Made by a program: the position numbers and the translations under genes
Source of the DNA: Thermococcus thermotolerans
GTDB taxonomy: Archaea; Methanobacteriota_B; Thermococci; Thermococcales; Thermococcaceae
Direction: 5' to 3'
Length of the DNA stretch: 64,000 bases
Assembly (NCBI RefSeq): GCF_024707485.1
Contig: NZ_CP102602.1
Coordinates: 372,001-436,000, forward strand
The notes under the pieces: generated by a model
Seen by the model: the letters and a program-made list of their open reading frames with translations, nothing else
Database searches by the model: none
What the model was told of the DNA's origin: nothing
Part shown: positions 1-9,088 of the stretch, in pieces
Layout of the letters: every line of letters starts with the position of its first letter
Position numbering within the stretch: the first letter of the stretch is position 1

Positions 1-125
1 CCGAGGGTCGTCATGCCGTAGTACACTCCGAGGAGTATTATGACAAGGGTCACCGAAAGGGCTACCCCGCCCACGCTTATCACCAGTCTGCCCCTATCGT
101 GGAACAGGTTTTTCCTCGCTATCAT
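1..125 (-). CDS. ABC transporter permease, FtsX/MacB-like (N-terminal part only)
   Basis: Partial gene running off the left edge. From the ATG at 125 the minus strand reads a short basic N-terminus (MIARKNLFHDRGR) and then a hydrophobic helix (LVISVGGVALSVTLVIILL). This is the usual start of FtsX/MacB-type ABC permeases. A GTG at 134 is an alternative in-frame start that would overlap the stop codon of the methyltransferase gene upstream, which suggests co-transcription. Only about 40 residues are visible, so the substrate and partner ATPase cannot be judged. Confidence 0.6.
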   Translation of the reverse strand, partial: MIARKNLFHDRGRLVISVGGVALSVTLVIILLGVYYGMTTL

Positions 126-130
126 CTTGA

Positions 131-751
131 TCACCCGGGGGGCTTTGTTGCAATTATAAGCTTTACAATATCAAAGAAGAGATTTTCCACCCTTTCCACT
201 TTAAAACCCGCTTTTTTGATGTTGTCCTGGGTCTCCCTGATCATGGATGTGCCCAGCATGGTCTTCATAAACGGCTCCATCATGTAGAGGGGGAGGTTGA
301 GAAGCTTTGACCTGCTCTTCATGTGCTCAAGGAATATGGCTTTCCCTCCGGGTTTCAGCACCCGATACGCCTCTTTCAGCCCCTTTATCGGGTCAGGCAC
401 TGTGCAGAAGACGAAGGTGCTAACGACAGTGTCAAATGTGTCCTCTTCAAATTCAAGGTTCTGGACGTCCATATGCAGGAGCCTGACGTTTTTCAGGCCG
501 AGTTCTCTTCTCCTTTTCTCCGCCTTTTCAAGCATGCCCCTGCTGAAGTCTATGGCAGTGACCTCGACGTTTTGGGGATAATAGGGGAGGTTCTTTCCGG
601 TTCCGACGCCTATCTCAAGCACTTTCCCTTCTGCCAGAGAAAGGGCCCTGGCGCGGTACTTTGAAAACGTCCTCCTTTCCATTGGACTTTCAAAGAGGTC
701 GTAGACCTTTGAAAACCTATCATACCTGCTGGCTATTTTTGAGGTATTCAT
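131..751 (-). CDS. Class I SAM-dependent methyltransferase (UbiE/COQ5-like)
   Basis: A protein of about 206 residues with a Rossmann-fold methyltransferase core. Motif I is VLEIGVGTGKNLPYY, followed by the acidic post-I residue in VTAIDFS, a DTVVSTFVFC motif IV region and a RVLKPGG motif. These are typical of UbiE-like small-molecule methyltransferases, but the substrate is unknown. The ATG at 751 follows GAGGG at a good distance; a TTG three bases upstream is less likely. The stop codon lies next to the start of the ABC permease gene, so the two probably share a transcript. Confidence 0.85.
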   Translation of the reverse strand: MNTSKIASRYDRFSKVYDLFESPMERRTFSKYRARALSLAEGKVLEIGVGTGKNLPYYPQNVEVTAIDFSRGMLEKAEKRRRELGLKNVRLLHMDVQNLEFEEDTFDTVVSTFVFCTVPDPIKGLKEAYRVLKPGGKAIFLEHMKSRSKLLNLPLYMMEPFMKTMLGTSMIRETQDNIKKAGFKVERVENLFFDIVKLIIATKPPG

Positions 752-899
752 CAAGTTACCCTCATGAAAACATTTGATTGGCCTTATCCTTTCATCCCTG
801 AAAGATTTGGGGATGTCCTTTCACATTATGTCAATGGTAAGCCTATTATTCCTTCGGCCTCAATGTACAGATGGAAGCAAAATGAAGAGGTGATGCGAA

Positions 900-1259
900 A
901 TGGAGTGGAAGTCCCTGTTTATCGGGCTCCTCATCGGAGCGCTCATAGCCGTTCCCCTCGGGATGGCTCACACTGGAGGATTCGATATAGCGGAGAGAAC
1001 CGGAAGCCGCTGGGGCTTCGGACCCATGGGTGGCTATGGTATGCATGGCGGCATGATGGGCTACGGCATGCACGGCATGATGGACGACGAGATGTACGCG
1101 CAGATGGAGGAGTACATGGCCAGCGGCAACTTCACCGAGATGCACGATGAGATGGAGCCCCTCATGGAGGAGTACATGACCCAGTACATGGGCGGGAACT
1201 GGCAGGAGATGCACGAGACCTGCGAGAAGTACATGGGCATAGATGAGGACAATGAGTGA
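900..1259 (+). CDS. Secreted Met/His-rich small protein, probable extracellular copper binder
   Basis: 119 residues with an N-terminal hydrophobic signal segment (residues about 4-22, SLFIGLLIGALIAVPLGMA). The mature part is packed with methionine, histidine and glycine (GGYGMHGGMMGYGMHGMM), then acidic Met-rich segments such as EMHDEMEPLMEEYM. Met/His-rich segments of this kind are common Cu(I)/Ag(I) ligands in secreted copper-handling proteins. The gene lies two genes upstream of a CopR-type regulator and CopA. The start ATG is preceded by GAGGTGATG. No enzyme motif is visible. Copper binding is inferred from composition and context. Confidence 0.75.
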   Translation: MEWKSLFIGLLIGALIAVPLGMAHTGGFDIAERTGSRWGFGPMGGYGMHGGMMGYGMHGMMDDEMYAQMEEYMASGNFTEMHDEMEPLMEEYMTQYMGGNWQEMHETCEKYMGIDEDNE

Positions 1260-1307
1260 GTCCTCTCCCATTCTTTCACCTTTACCCGTTTTTGGTAGGG
1301 GAGAAAG

Positions 1308-1670
1308 ATGAAGCAGTACGCGATGGGTCTTCTCGTGGTTCTGCTGTCCGTTCTCCTGGCCGCGGCATACTATTCCACGGTCGGCCATGAAAAAAGACAG
1401 GACGTTTTTCACGGCGTCCTTGTTGAAGGACGGCCCCTGAATTCCACAAACGCCGTGGTTCTGGCGGATACCAACTGCACTCCGGATCAAACCGGCACAA
1501 GGCTCACCTGCACTGCGATAATAGACGCACACGGTGAGGTTCTCAAGGTCAGATACACCCACCCCATAGAAGTCCCGTGCCTCGCGAGGGGGGATAAGGT
1601 TAATATATCAATGAATTCAACTTCATCCGTGGAGATCGTGCGCCTTGGGGCACCATCCATGGAACACTAG
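1308..1670 (+). CDS. Small secreted protein of unknown function in the copper locus
   Basis: 120 residues with a hydrophobic N-terminal segment (AMGLLVVLLSVLLAAAYY) that could be a signal peptide or membrane anchor. A compact extracellular domain follows, with a cysteine pair (TNCTPDQTGTRLTC) and a further Cys in EVPCLARG. The length and the alternating hydrophobic pattern suggest a small beta barrel, perhaps OB-like as in CcmE-type proteins, but I do not recognise the family. GGGGAGAAAG precedes the ATG. It sits 48 bases after the Met/His-rich gene and 9 bases before the CcdA-like gene, so an operon is likely. Confidence 0.7.
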   Translation: MKQYAMGLLVVLLSVLLAAAYYSTVGHEKRQDVFHGVLVEGRPLNSTNAVVLADTNCTPDQTGTRLTCTAIIDAHGEVLKVRYTHPIEVPCLARGDKVNISMNSTSSVEIVRLGAPSMEH

Positions 1671-1679
1671 GTGAAGCAT

Positions 1680-2414
1680 ATGCCGGTTTCGGACGCAATC
1701 CTGATGACCGCCGCGGATATACCGCTGGACTCCCTGAGCCAGGTGACGGAGTTCACCGGAGTTACATTCTCAATAATCGCCCTCGGAATCCTCAACGCCC
1801 TCCGGCCGTCAATATTCCTGATGATAGTGTTTCTCCTGTCGATGATAGCGCTGACGGACGAGAAGAGGGTTTTGAGGGTCGGCCTAGCGTTCACCGTCGG
1901 CGCGTTTCTTGGGTACTCGATAATAGCCGTTGCCCTCATGAACCTTCACACCAAGATACCCCTGCTTAGATACTTTGTGGTCGCCTTTGGAATAACCGTG
2001 GGGGTTTACAAGATAGCCTCATCCCTTGGCTACGTGAGGATACCCCTCTCCAGCCCTCTTAGGGAAAAGAGCAACCAGGTTCTTGAAAAGGCCACCTCCC
2101 CGCCGGCAGCCTTTGTTGTTGGGGGTGTGATGGCGTTTCTCTCTCTGTCCTGCGTGCTCCCCTCTTACCTACTGGTGAGCTCCCTGCTTTCCGGCCAGTA
2201 TCCCCCGGGAATCACGGCGGCGCTGCTCGTGGTGTTCATTGGAATATCCGTGCTCCCCTTTGCCCTCGTTACCCTGGGCTTCCACTATGGGAACAGGTAC
2301 GCGAGACTTGGAAGGGCCGTGGACAGGCTCTCCTCGGTAAGCGGGAGGGGAGACCTAGTTATGGGCGTGGTGCTCGTGCTCGTGAGCGTGCTCTATTTTG
2401 TCCTCTTCCTTTAG
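1680..2414 (+). CDS. CcdA/LysE-superfamily-like polytopic membrane protein
   Basis: About 244 residues with six predicted membrane helices in a three-plus-three arrangement. A central loop (residues about 115-145) is hydrophilic. The LGILNALRPSIFL segment at the start of helix 1 and LSLSCVLPSYLL in the second half recall the two proline-containing re-entrant motifs of CcdA/DsbD-type reductant transporters, but the first motif lacks cysteine. AGGTGA precedes the ATG at 1680; the GTG at 1671 overlaps that ribosome binding site. The 3' end overlaps the convergent copR gene by 60 bases. Carrying reducing power to the upstream secreted copper proteins is a reasonable but untested role. Confidence 0.65.
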   Translation: MPVSDAILMTAADIPLDSLSQVTEFTGVTFSIIALGILNALRPSIFLMIVFLLSMIALTDEKRVLRVGLAFTVGAFLGYSIIAVALMNLHTKIPLLRYFVVAFGITVGVYKIASSLGYVRIPLSSPLREKSNQVLEKATSPPAAFVVGGVMAFLSLSCVLPSYLLVSSLLSGQYPPGITAALLVVFIGISVLPFALVTLGFHYGNRYARLGRAVDRLSSVSGRGDLVMGVVLVLVSVLYFVLFL

Positions 2415-2972
2415 CTTGAGCTTTTCTATGTTCTCCCGGGTCTTTTTGAACTCCCTCAGGCACGTTGGACAGCAGAGGAAGTAAACCCTGTTGTGGTACT
2501 TGTAGACTATCGGCTCTCCCACTATCTCCTTACCGCAGTAGTCGCACTTGAAGGGTATCTTGACCTTCGGGGGAGTGGTTCTCTCAATGCTCTCAAGGAC
2601 GGGCATTATCTCGATGACCTCGAATCCGGCACCCTCTATGACCTTCCTCAGCTCCTCCATGTCCTCAACGGCGATCTTTATGAGGTACTTCCTGCTGGTG
2701 AAGCGGTTTATCTCTATTATCTCCTCAAACTCGCTCATCTTTTCCGGACTGTCCGTCTTGACTATGAGTGCAACGACGTTGTGAGCCCTGAGCAGCTCCG
2801 GGTTCAGCTTTACGGTATATCCAAGGATTACCCCTTCCTTCTCAAGCTTTTCAAGGCGGGATTTCACCGTCGGCCTGCTGACACCGAGTCTTTCGGCAAG
2901 CTCCGATATGCTCAGGCGCGAATTGTCCATCAGCAGGTAAATGAGCTTCAGATCAAGGTCATCTATCCTCAT
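2355..2972 (-). CDS. copR: Lrp/AsnC-type regulator with C-terminal TRASH metal-binding domain (CopR-like)
   Basis: 205 residues. Residues 1-55 form an Lrp-type winged helix (ISELAERLGVSRPTVKSRLEKLEKEG). The middle is a small ligand/dimerisation domain. Residues about 140-175 form a TRASH domain with Cys143, Cys146, the CC pair at 167-168 and Cys171. The tail is histidine-rich (EHAHEHEHHAHN). This matches the archaeal CopR family, which controls copper-exporting ATPases in response to copper. The gene is divergent from copA with a shared promoter region. The start at 2972 is placed by GGTGAGGGGA directly before the ATG; a GTG at 2981 overlaps that site. Confidence 0.9.
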   Translation of the reverse strand: MRIDDLDLKLIYLLMDNSRLSISELAERLGVSRPTVKSRLEKLEKEGVILGYTVKLNPELLRAHNVVALIVKTDSPEKMSEFEEIIEINRFTSRKYLIKIAVEDMEELRKVIEGAGFEVIEIMPVLESIERTTPPKVKIPFKCDYCGKEIVGEPIVYKYHNRVYFLCCPTCLREFKKTRENIEKLKLKEEDKIEHAHEHEHHAHN

Positions 2973-3049
2973 TCCCCTCACCGGTACGTTTTATCTCTTC
3001 CAAACTATAAAAATCCTCCTATTGCTCTTTCCACTTTGGCAAAAAATAA

Positions 3050-3071
3050 CTTCATGAATTCACTAATGAAG
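3050..3071. promoter_or_regulatory. Inverted repeat in the copR-copA promoter region, candidate CopR operator
   Basis: CTTCAT at 3050-3055 is mirrored by ATGAAG at 3066-3071 with a 10-base AT-rich spacer that contains GAATTC. It lies just downstream of the A/T-rich stretch at 3041-3048 that could be the copA TATA box, so it would overlap the transcription start. A second TATA-like element (TTTTTATAG on the minus strand, about 3007-3015) would serve copR. The assignment to CopR is inferred from position. Confidence 0.4.
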
Positions 3072-3093
3072 CATTTATTGGAGGTGAACTCCG

Positions 3094-5499
3094 GTGGAAG
3101 TGAATATTAAGATTACCGGAATGAGCTGTGCATCATGTGCCAAAACGATAGAACTGGCACTTAAAGAGCTCGACGGCGTAAAGGACGCCAGAGTAAATCT
3201 GGCGACCGAAAGCGCCTACGTAAAATTCGACGAATCGAGGGTGAGTATATCCAGCATAATCAGAGCCATCGAAAGCGTTGGCTACGGCGTTGTCAGGGAG
3301 AAGAGGAACGCGGTCATTAAAATCGGCGGTATGACCTGCGCCTCGTGCGTCAGGACGATAGAGATGGCCCTCAAGGAGCTCCCCGGCGTTCTGGACGTCA
3401 GGGTTAACCTGGCGACTGAGACGGCAAACGTTACCTACGACCCGACCATGGTTGATATGGACGACATAAAGAAGACCATCGAGGAGTTCGGCTACCAGTT
3501 CCTCGGCGTTGAGGGCGAGGAGAGCATTGACATAGAGAGGGAAGCGAGGGAAAGGCACCTCAGGGAAATGAAAAAGAAGCTCGTGGTGGCGTGGTTCTTT
3601 GGCGGCATCATAACGTTCATGACATACCGCTGGCTCCTTGGACTGGACTTCGAGATACCTTACATGCTCTGGATACAGTTCCTGCTGGCGACCCCGGTCA
3701 TAGTCTACTCCGGGAAGGACATCTTCCTCAAAGCTATCCGCTCGGTGAGGCACAAAACGCTCAACATGGACGTCATGTACTCTATGGGCGTCGGTTCAGC
3801 ATACATAGCCAGCGTGCTGGCAACCATCGGCGTTCTCCCGGCGGAATACAACTTCTACGAGGCAAGCGTGCTCCTGCTGGCGTTCCTGCTGCTGGGCAGG
3901 TACCTTGAGCACATGGCGAAGGGAAGAACAAGTGAGGCCATCAAGAAGCTCATGGGTCTGCAGGCGAAGAAGGCGACGGTCATAAGGGACGGGAAGGAGA
4001 TAGAGGTTCCGGTCAGCCAGGTCAAGGTCGGCGACATCGTGATAGTGAAGCCCGGTGAAAAGATACCGGTTGACGGTGTGGTAATCGAAGGGGAGAGCTA
4101 CGTCGACGAGTCCATGATAACCGGTGAGCCCATACCCAACCTCAAAAAGGAGGGGGACGAGGTCATAGGCGGAACCATAAACAGGAACTCCGTGCTCAAG
4201 ATCGAGGCAAAGAGGGTCGGTGGCGACACCGTTCTGGCGCAGATCATCAAGCTCGTTGAGGAGGCTCAGAACACAAGGCCTCCAATCCAGAGGATAGCGG
4301 ACAAAATAGTGACCTACTTCATCCCGGTAGTGCTGACGGTTGCACTGGCATCTTTTGTCTACTGGGCCTTTATAGCCAAGGAGCCGCTCATCTTCGCCTT
4401 CACGACACTGATCAGCGTCCTCGTCATAGCCTGCCCGTGTGCCTTCGGCTTAGCAACTCCAACGGCTCTAACCGTCGGAATGGGCAAGGGGGCTGAGATG
4501 GGCATACTCATCAAAAACGGTGAGGTGCTTGAGATAGCGAGGAAGGCAACGGTTGTGCTCTTTGACAAGACTGGAACGCTCACAAAGGGCAAGCCTGAAG
4601 TGACCGATGTAATAACCTTTGGAATGGACGAAAAGGAGCTTATAAGGCTCGTTGCCTCCGCTGAGAAGCGCTCCGAGCACCCGCTTGGAGAGGCCATCGT
4701 GAAGAAGGCCCAGGAGCTCGGCCTTGAGCTTGAAGAACCGGAGGAGTTCGAGGCCATAACGGGCAAGGGTGTCAGGGCAGTCGTTGGAGGAAAGGAAATC
4801 CTGGCCGGCAACAGGAAGCTCATGACTGAAAACGGCTACTCGGTAAAGGGTGTGGAGGATGCGCTCCACAAACTTGAAGACGAGGCAAAGACCGCCATAA
4901 CCGTCGCCGTAGACGGCAAAATAGTGGGGGTAATCGGCATAGCCGATACGATAAAGGAGAACGCGAAGGAGGCCATCGAGGAGCTCCACAGGATGGGCAA
5001 GAAGGTCGGCATGATAACGGGCGACAACAGGAGAACTGCAAACGCGATAGCGCGGCAACTCAACATAGACTACGTCCTTGCTGAGGTGCTCCCGGGGGAC
5101 AAGGCCAACGAGGTGAAGAAGCTCCAAGAGAAGGGCGAGGTCGTCATCTTCGTGGGTGACGGCATAAACGACGCTCCGGCACTGGCGCAGGCAGATATTG
5201 GAATAGCCGTAAGCTCTGGAACGGACATAGCCATGGAGAGCGGTGAGATAGTGCTCATGAGGAACGACATAAGGGACGTTGTCAAGGCAATAAAGCTCAG
5301 CCAGAAAACCCTATCTAAGATAAAGCAGAACTTCTTCTGGGCGATGATATACAACATAATCCTCATCCCAATAGCCGCTGGAGCCCTCTACCCGCTGTTC
5401 GGCATAATCTTCAGGCCGGAGTGGGCGGCCGGAGCGATGGCGATAAGCAGTGTCAGCGTCGTGAGCAACTCACTCCTCCTGAAGAGGGCCAGAATCTGA
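3094..5499 (+). CDS. copA: Copper-exporting P1B-type ATPase CopA
   Basis: 801 residues. Two N-terminal heavy-metal-associated domains carry GMSCASC (Cys12, Cys15) and GMTCASC (Cys82, Cys85). They are followed by eight membrane helices, the TGEP actuator motif, the CPC metal site in the membrane (Cys447, Cys449), the phosphorylation motif DKTGT (Asp491), the HP motif (SEHPLGEA) and [11 protein letters not shown] with two HMA domains indicates Cu(I)/Ag(I) export across the plasma membrane. The GTG start at 3094 lies eight bases after GGAGGTGA; a GTG two codons later is possible. It is divergent from copR, which probably regulates it. Confidence 0.95.
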   Translation: MEVNIKITGMSCASCAKTIELALKELDGVKDARVNLATESAYVKFDESRVSISSIIRAIESVGYGVVREKRNAVIKIGGMTCASCVRTIEMALKELPGVLDVRVNLATETANVTYDPTMVDMDDIKKTIEEFGYQFLGVEGEESIDIEREARERHLREMKKKLVVAWFFGGIITFMTYRWLLGLDFEIPYMLWIQFLLATPVIVYSGKDIFLKAIRSVRHKTLNMDVMYSMGVGSAYIASVLATIGVLPAEYNFYEASVLLLAFLLLGRYLEHMAKGRTSEAIKKLMGLQAKKATVIRDGKEIEVPVSQVKVGDIVIVKPGEKIPVDGVVIEGESYVDESMITGEPIPNLKKEGDEVIGGTINRNSVLKIEAKRVGGDTVLAQIIKLVEEAQNTRPPIQRIADKIVTYFIPVVLTVALASFVYWAFIAKEPLIFAFTTLISVLVIACPCAFGLATPTALTVGMGKGAEMGILIKNGEVLEIARKATVVLFDKTGTLTKGKPEVTDVITFGMDEKELIRLVASAEKRSEHPLGEAIVKKAQELGLELEEPEEFEAITGKGVRAVVGGKEILAGNRKLMTENGYSVKGVEDALHKLEDEAKTAITVAVDGKIVGVIGIADTIKENAKEAIEELHRMGKKVGMITGDNRRTANAIARQLNIDYVLAEVLPGDKANEVKKLQEKGEVVIFVGDGINDAPALAQADIGIAVSSGTDIAMESGEIVLMRNDIRDVVKAIKLSQKTLSKIKQNFFWAMIYNIILIPIAAGALYPLFGIIFRPEWAAGAMAISSVSVVSNSLLLKRARI

Positions 5500-5533
5500 G
5501 CCCTTTCATTTTTATTTCCCGGAGGTGAGGAGA

Positions 5534-5839
5534 TTGATAGTTGAGTATGACGGAAAGTTTAACTTCAAGGACGGAAAAGTCATGCTGTGGTTCTCCATCC
5601 CGGGCTGTCCCCCGTGCAGGATAGTTGAGAGCTTCATGGAAGAGCTCAGTGCGGAGTTCCCGGAGATAACGGTCGTCCACATCAACGCCGAGGAATGGAA
5701 CGACCTCGTGAACCGCTTTGACGTCCTCAACGTCCCGACACTGGTCTACCTTAAGGATGGGGAAGAGGTAGCCAGGCAGAACCTCATACGGAGGAAGGAG
5801 GAGGTTCTCATAAGGTTTGAAGAACTTAAAAGACTCTGA
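5534..5839 (+). CDS. Thioredoxin-like protein with CPPC active site
   Basis: 101 residues with a thioredoxin fold: a beta strand (VMLWFSIPG), the active site CPPC (Cys25, Cys28) and the cis-proline strand NVPTLVYLKDG. CPPC is found in archaeal thioredoxin/glutaredoxin-like proteins. The start is chosen by the ribosome binding site: GGAGGTGAGG at 5521-5530 would be consumed by the GTG at 5525, so the TTG at 5534 is the better start. It follows copA by 34 bases, so it may be co-transcribed and keep copper-site thiols reduced. It meets the convergent nitroreductase gene with no spacer. Confidence 0.85.
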   Translation: MIVEYDGKFNFKDGKVMLWFSIPGCPPCRIVESFMEELSAEFPEITVVHINAEEWNDLVNRFDVLNVPTLVYLKDGEEVARQNLIRRKEEVLIRFEELKRL

Positions 5840-6430
5840 CTACTCCCCCGGAATCCCGAGCGGGAAGATGTAGAGTGGTTCGCCCGGAACATCCAGCACC
5901 TTTTTTACCTCATCGTCCCTGAAGGCTCCGACCGCAACGGTGCCCAGGTTCAGGGCAGTGGCCTGGAGGTAGATGTTCTGCCCCACGTGGCCGGCATCAA
6001 TGTGGACGTATCTCACTCCGCGCTCGCCGTACCGCCTCGTGGTCCTCTCGTAGTGTGCCACGATGACGATGTTTAGGGGAGCCGTGGCAACGCACCTTTG
6101 ACCAAAGCATGTCTCTGCAAGGACCTTTCTGAAGTGTCCTTCCATTACCTTTTCCAGCGCGTGGGCCTTTCCGTCGTACCGGTAGATTCCCGGGGAGAGG
6201 CCCTCAACGTTTTCAACAACGACGTAAACTTCAAAGGGATAGCACGCCCCGGCGCTCGGCGATGTTCTTTTCCCCCATCTGTTGATTCCGTAAGCCGCCC
6301 AGAGCACCTGAGAGACCTCTTCAATGTTCAGGGGCTCGTCCTTGTACCTCCTTATGCTCTTTCTCCTGTCTATTGCCTCTTCCAGGCTCATCCTCCCCTC
6401 GCGCTTGGGAGCAGGTAACTCGATCCTCAT
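5840..6430 (-). CDS. SagB-type nitroreductase-family flavoprotein
   Basis: About 196 residues. The N-terminal SLEEAIDRRKSIRRYKDEPL is the classic nitroreductase FMN-phosphate-binding start. LSQVLWAAYGI-like and RTSPSAGACYPFEVYVV segments match the SagB-type group, and the C-terminus has the LNLGTVAVGAF segment. SagB homologues in archaea are stand-alone FMN oxidoreductases of unknown substrate; azoline-forming SagB enzymes need partner genes that are not seen here. GGTGATG precedes the ATG at 6430; a GTG at 6439 and an ATG at 6436 are alternatives. Confidence 0.85.
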   Translation of the reverse strand: MRIELPAPKREGRMSLEEAIDRRKSIRRYKDEPLNIEEVSQVLWAAYGINRWGKRTSPSAGACYPFEVYVVVENVEGLSPGIYRYDGKAHALEKVMEGHFRKVLAETCFGQRCVATAPLNIVIVAHYERTTRRYGERGVRYVHIDAGHVGQNIYLQATALNLGTVAVGAFRDDEVKKVLDVPGEPLYIFPLGIPGE

Positions 6431-6589
6431 GCTCATCACCGCAATCTATGATGTCTTTTTCATACATTAGGCTTTTGGTGACCTTATGAACTCGAAGAAA
6501 CCTCCTGGCCTGATGAAATTGACAAAGTTCAAACAAAAATCCATATAAATTTCAAAGTAGAAGTGTCTTAAATACGGGACGGTGGGAAC

Positions 6590-9034
6590 ATGTCCGCTGG
6601 CAAGCCCATCCTTGGGTTGCTCTTCATCATACTCCTTTCGCTCCCAGCAGTATCTTCCTCAAAGGTTGCCGTTTGGTGGATCGGAGGTGCGGTACTCCAT
6701 CCGAGGCTCTCCCCGGACGGGCTTTATTTCACTGATTTTGACGGAAGGGTCGGCCTGAAGACCAACGAGACGCACTTCATCTTCTGGCGCCTGCCGTTCA
6801 TGGTAAACGGTATGTCAGTGAGCGACAGAGTGTACGTTTCCGCGAACCTCGGCCCGCCGGCTGTTCTAGATCCTCAGGGAGACGTCGTTTACATCTGGGA
6901 CTATCCGGGGGTATCGTTCGTCCACGTCTTTGCCGTTCCCGGGAGGGCGTACTACGCCGGAAAAATCAACGAGAGCGGTGGGATAGGAGTTCTAACTGGA
7001 AACGACCTCGTCTTCTACGACCTCTCATCCGCCGGAATTGTGAAGGTTTACGACACCTACGCCACTCCAGAGGGGATATACTTCACCGCCGAGCTGAAAG
7101 AGAGCCCCCGCGGCGGCATAGGCATTCTCCAGCCGGAGAACGGAACCTTCCACCTCTGGCGGTTTCCGTCTGACTATTCCTCTCTCATACCGGACGGCAT
7201 CGTCCTTGGCCACGACGGTCTTCTGTATGCGGCCATAATGGAGGGTGACGCGGTTGGACTGGTGAGGTTCTCCCCCGAGAACGGTAGCTTCTTCTTCAAG
7301 GAGCTGGGTGAGAGGCCCCTGCACGTGAAGGCCTTTGGAAACAGGATCCTCCTGATGGATTCAAGGGGATTTTTGGCTTTGACAGACCCTTCAGGCGTTC
7401 TCTGGACGCTCAACGCCACGCTAAAGTCTGAAGTACATTCCTTTAACACGGTCTCTCTGGGGTCGCCAACGGGGGTGAAGAACGCCACCAGGGAGGAGAG
7501 GGAGATAAGGCCCGAATACGTTGACGTAAACAAGGAACACCTTGACGGCATCGTACTCTACGACGTCGATGAGACCCACGATTTCGGCGGCGGTTACGTC
7601 GGGCAGCCCGGGACCCTGGTTCTCATAGATGAACTCCGCCCGAAGGTTCATCTCCTCTACGAGAACGGAACCGTCAGGGCGTGGGTAACCCCCGAAGAGA
7701 TATTCACAGCCCCCGTTTTTCTCTACGTCAACGAAAAGCTCGTGAGGTGGGGCGAGGAAATAGTCTGGAACGCAACGTTCCTCGCGGGACGGTACAACCT
7801 TACGGCCGTTTACTTCGACGGCGAAGACGTTTACATGAACACGACCACCGTGGTGAGCGACCTGAGACCGGGGCTCGTCTGGAGCCGGTCTCTGAAAGTT
7901 GAGGGCGGGACGGTAATCTACGGGATGGCCAGTCATCCGGGAGTGTCCGTAAACGTGTCCGGTAGAACAGTATGGACGGACGGGAAGGGGTACTTCTCGT
8001 TCTTCGTTGCGAACGCCACGGAGACCGAGACAACCCCAGTGGAGAAGGAAGGGGAGCCCAACCACTGGAGTATCGCCCTTCTCATATTCGCCGTTCCAAT
8101 CGGAGTTGCCGGCGCGGTGCTGATTGGAAGAAAGGAGCGGAAGGGCTATGCACTCCTGATAACCGCGCTGATCCTTGCCGCGCTGTACTTCACCGTCTCA
8201 AAGGCTCCGGGAGAGGCTGGAGAAGAAAAGCCCCTAACGCTCTCCCTCGTCGTGGTCATGCCCCCCGGCTTCTACGCCTCAAACGTCACGGTAATAGTTG
8301 ATGGCGAGAGCGCCGGAAGGACGAACTCGACGGGCATGCTTGAGGTTCCCATCGATTACGGGCTTCACGAGATTAGACTTCTGTCTGGAGGTGCGGAGAC
8401 GAGGTTTGAGGTGGCTATGGCCGAAAACAGGACCTTGGTAGTTCCCTTCTTCCCGGGAGTAAACGCGACGCTGACCAACGGCCCCGGCTACGCTGGTTTC
8501 TCGGCTTCGATTGGAAGCGTCACGCTCAGTTCGATGCACTCAGGGACGTACCCGACTGGACCGATGGGGAGCGGGGCTACGGAAGAGCTCGATTCCGGCC
8601 GGTGCGACGTCTGCAAGCTTAAGGCGGCGATGGTCGGTGCCGTCGAAGGTGAGGCGTGCAAGCTCTGCTGTCTCCAGAGCAAGAACTTTGGGCCTGCGGT
8701 TGTTTTCAACTACTACTTCCACCTCGTATGGGCGGCGATAGAGCGCTTTGACTGTATAATTCCCTGGCCGCCAATGCCCGAAACGAATTCCGTCGTTGGA
8801 GGGGCGGCGATAAACAGCTATGCCGATGACCTGGAAAACAGCCTTCCAAAGCCTGGCTGGGGAAGCATACATCCCTGTCTGTCGCCTTTGGATGGCCTTG
8901 ATCCCGCCGACCCAAGTACAATCTGCAGCGCCCTCGAATGCGCCGACATTAAGTTCGACTGCAACTGCTACGTTACCTGCTTCCTCGGGCCGTTCAAGAT
9001 GTGGGACGCCTTTATAAAGTGCGTTGGAGGCTGA
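6590..9034 (+). CDS. Large surface protein: propeller-like ectodomain, two membrane helices, Cys-rich C-terminal domain
   Basis: 814 residues. A signal peptide (residues 1-23) leads into about 300 residues of repeats with W/Y-rich strands and GIGxL/xENGTFxxWRFP-like motifs, which resemble a virginiamycin-B-lyase-type beta propeller. A beta-rich region follows, then two closely spaced membrane helices (about 491-512 and 519-537). After these come a short PEGA-like domain (about 555-640) and a C-terminal domain from about 668 with some 13 cysteines (CDVCK, CKLCC, CNCYVTC). Topology suggests both ends are outside. I do not recognise the whole protein. The next genes are a regulator and an ABC transporter on the same strand. 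Confidence 0.7.
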   Translation: MSAGKPILGLLFIILLSLPAVSSSKVAVWWIGGAVLHPRLSPDGLYFTDFDGRVGLKTNETHFIFWRLPFMVNGMSVSDRVYVSANLGPPAVLDPQGDVVYIWDYPGVSFVHVFAVPGRAYYAGKINESGGIGVLTGNDLVFYDLSSAGIVKVYDTYATPEGIYFTAELKESPRGGIGILQPENGTFHLWRFPSDYSSLIPDGIVLGHDGLLYAAIMEGDAVGLVRFSPENGSFFFKELGERPLHVKAFGNRILLMDSRGFLALTDPSGVLWTLNATLKSEVHSFNTVSLGSPTGVKNATREEREIRPEYVDVNKEHLDGIVLYDVDETHDFGGGYVGQPGTLVLIDELRPKVHLLYENGTVRAWVTPEEIFTAPVFLYVNEKLVRWGEEIVWNATFLAGRYNLTAVYFDGEDVYMNTTTVVSDLRPGLVWSRSLKVEGGTVIYGMASHPGVSVNVSGRTVWTDGKGYFSFFVANATETETTPVEKEGEPNHWSIALLIFAVPIGVAGAVLIGRKERKGYALLITALILAALYFTVSKAPGEAGEEKPLTLSLVVVMPPGFYASNVTVIVDGESAGRTNSTGMLEVPIDYGLHEIRLLSGGAETRFEVAMAENRTLVVPFFPGVNATLTNGPGYAGFSASIGSVTLSSMHSGTYPTGPMGSGATEELDSGRCDVCKLKAAMVGAVEGEACKLCCLQSKNFGPAVVFNYYFHLVWAAIERFDCIIPWPPMPETNSVVGGAAINSYADDLENSLPKPGWGSIHPCLSPLDGLDPADPSTICSALECADIKFDCNCYVTCFLGPFKMWDAFIKCVGG

Positions 9035-9037
9035 AGG

Positions 9038-9049
9038 TTTTTCCTTTTT
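9038..9049 (+). terminator. Oligo-T transcription terminator candidate
   Basis: Two runs of five T residues (9038-9042 and 9045-9049) follow directly after the stop codon of the Cys-rich surface protein gene. Thermococcales terminate at U-rich tracts without needing a strong hairpin. Confidence 0.4.
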
Positions 9050-9088
9050 AGCCGGAAGGCTAATAATTCACGGGGACGATATTCGAAC

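Noticed and set aside
764-1150. 128-codon plus-strand frame over the promoter and 5' part of the Met/His-rich gene
   Set aside because: It overlaps the real gene in another frame, has an Arg/His-rich shadow composition, and has no ribosome binding site suited to it.
4468-5127. 219-codon frame antisense to copA
   Set aside because: Mirror of the CopA catalytic domain codons; no independent support.
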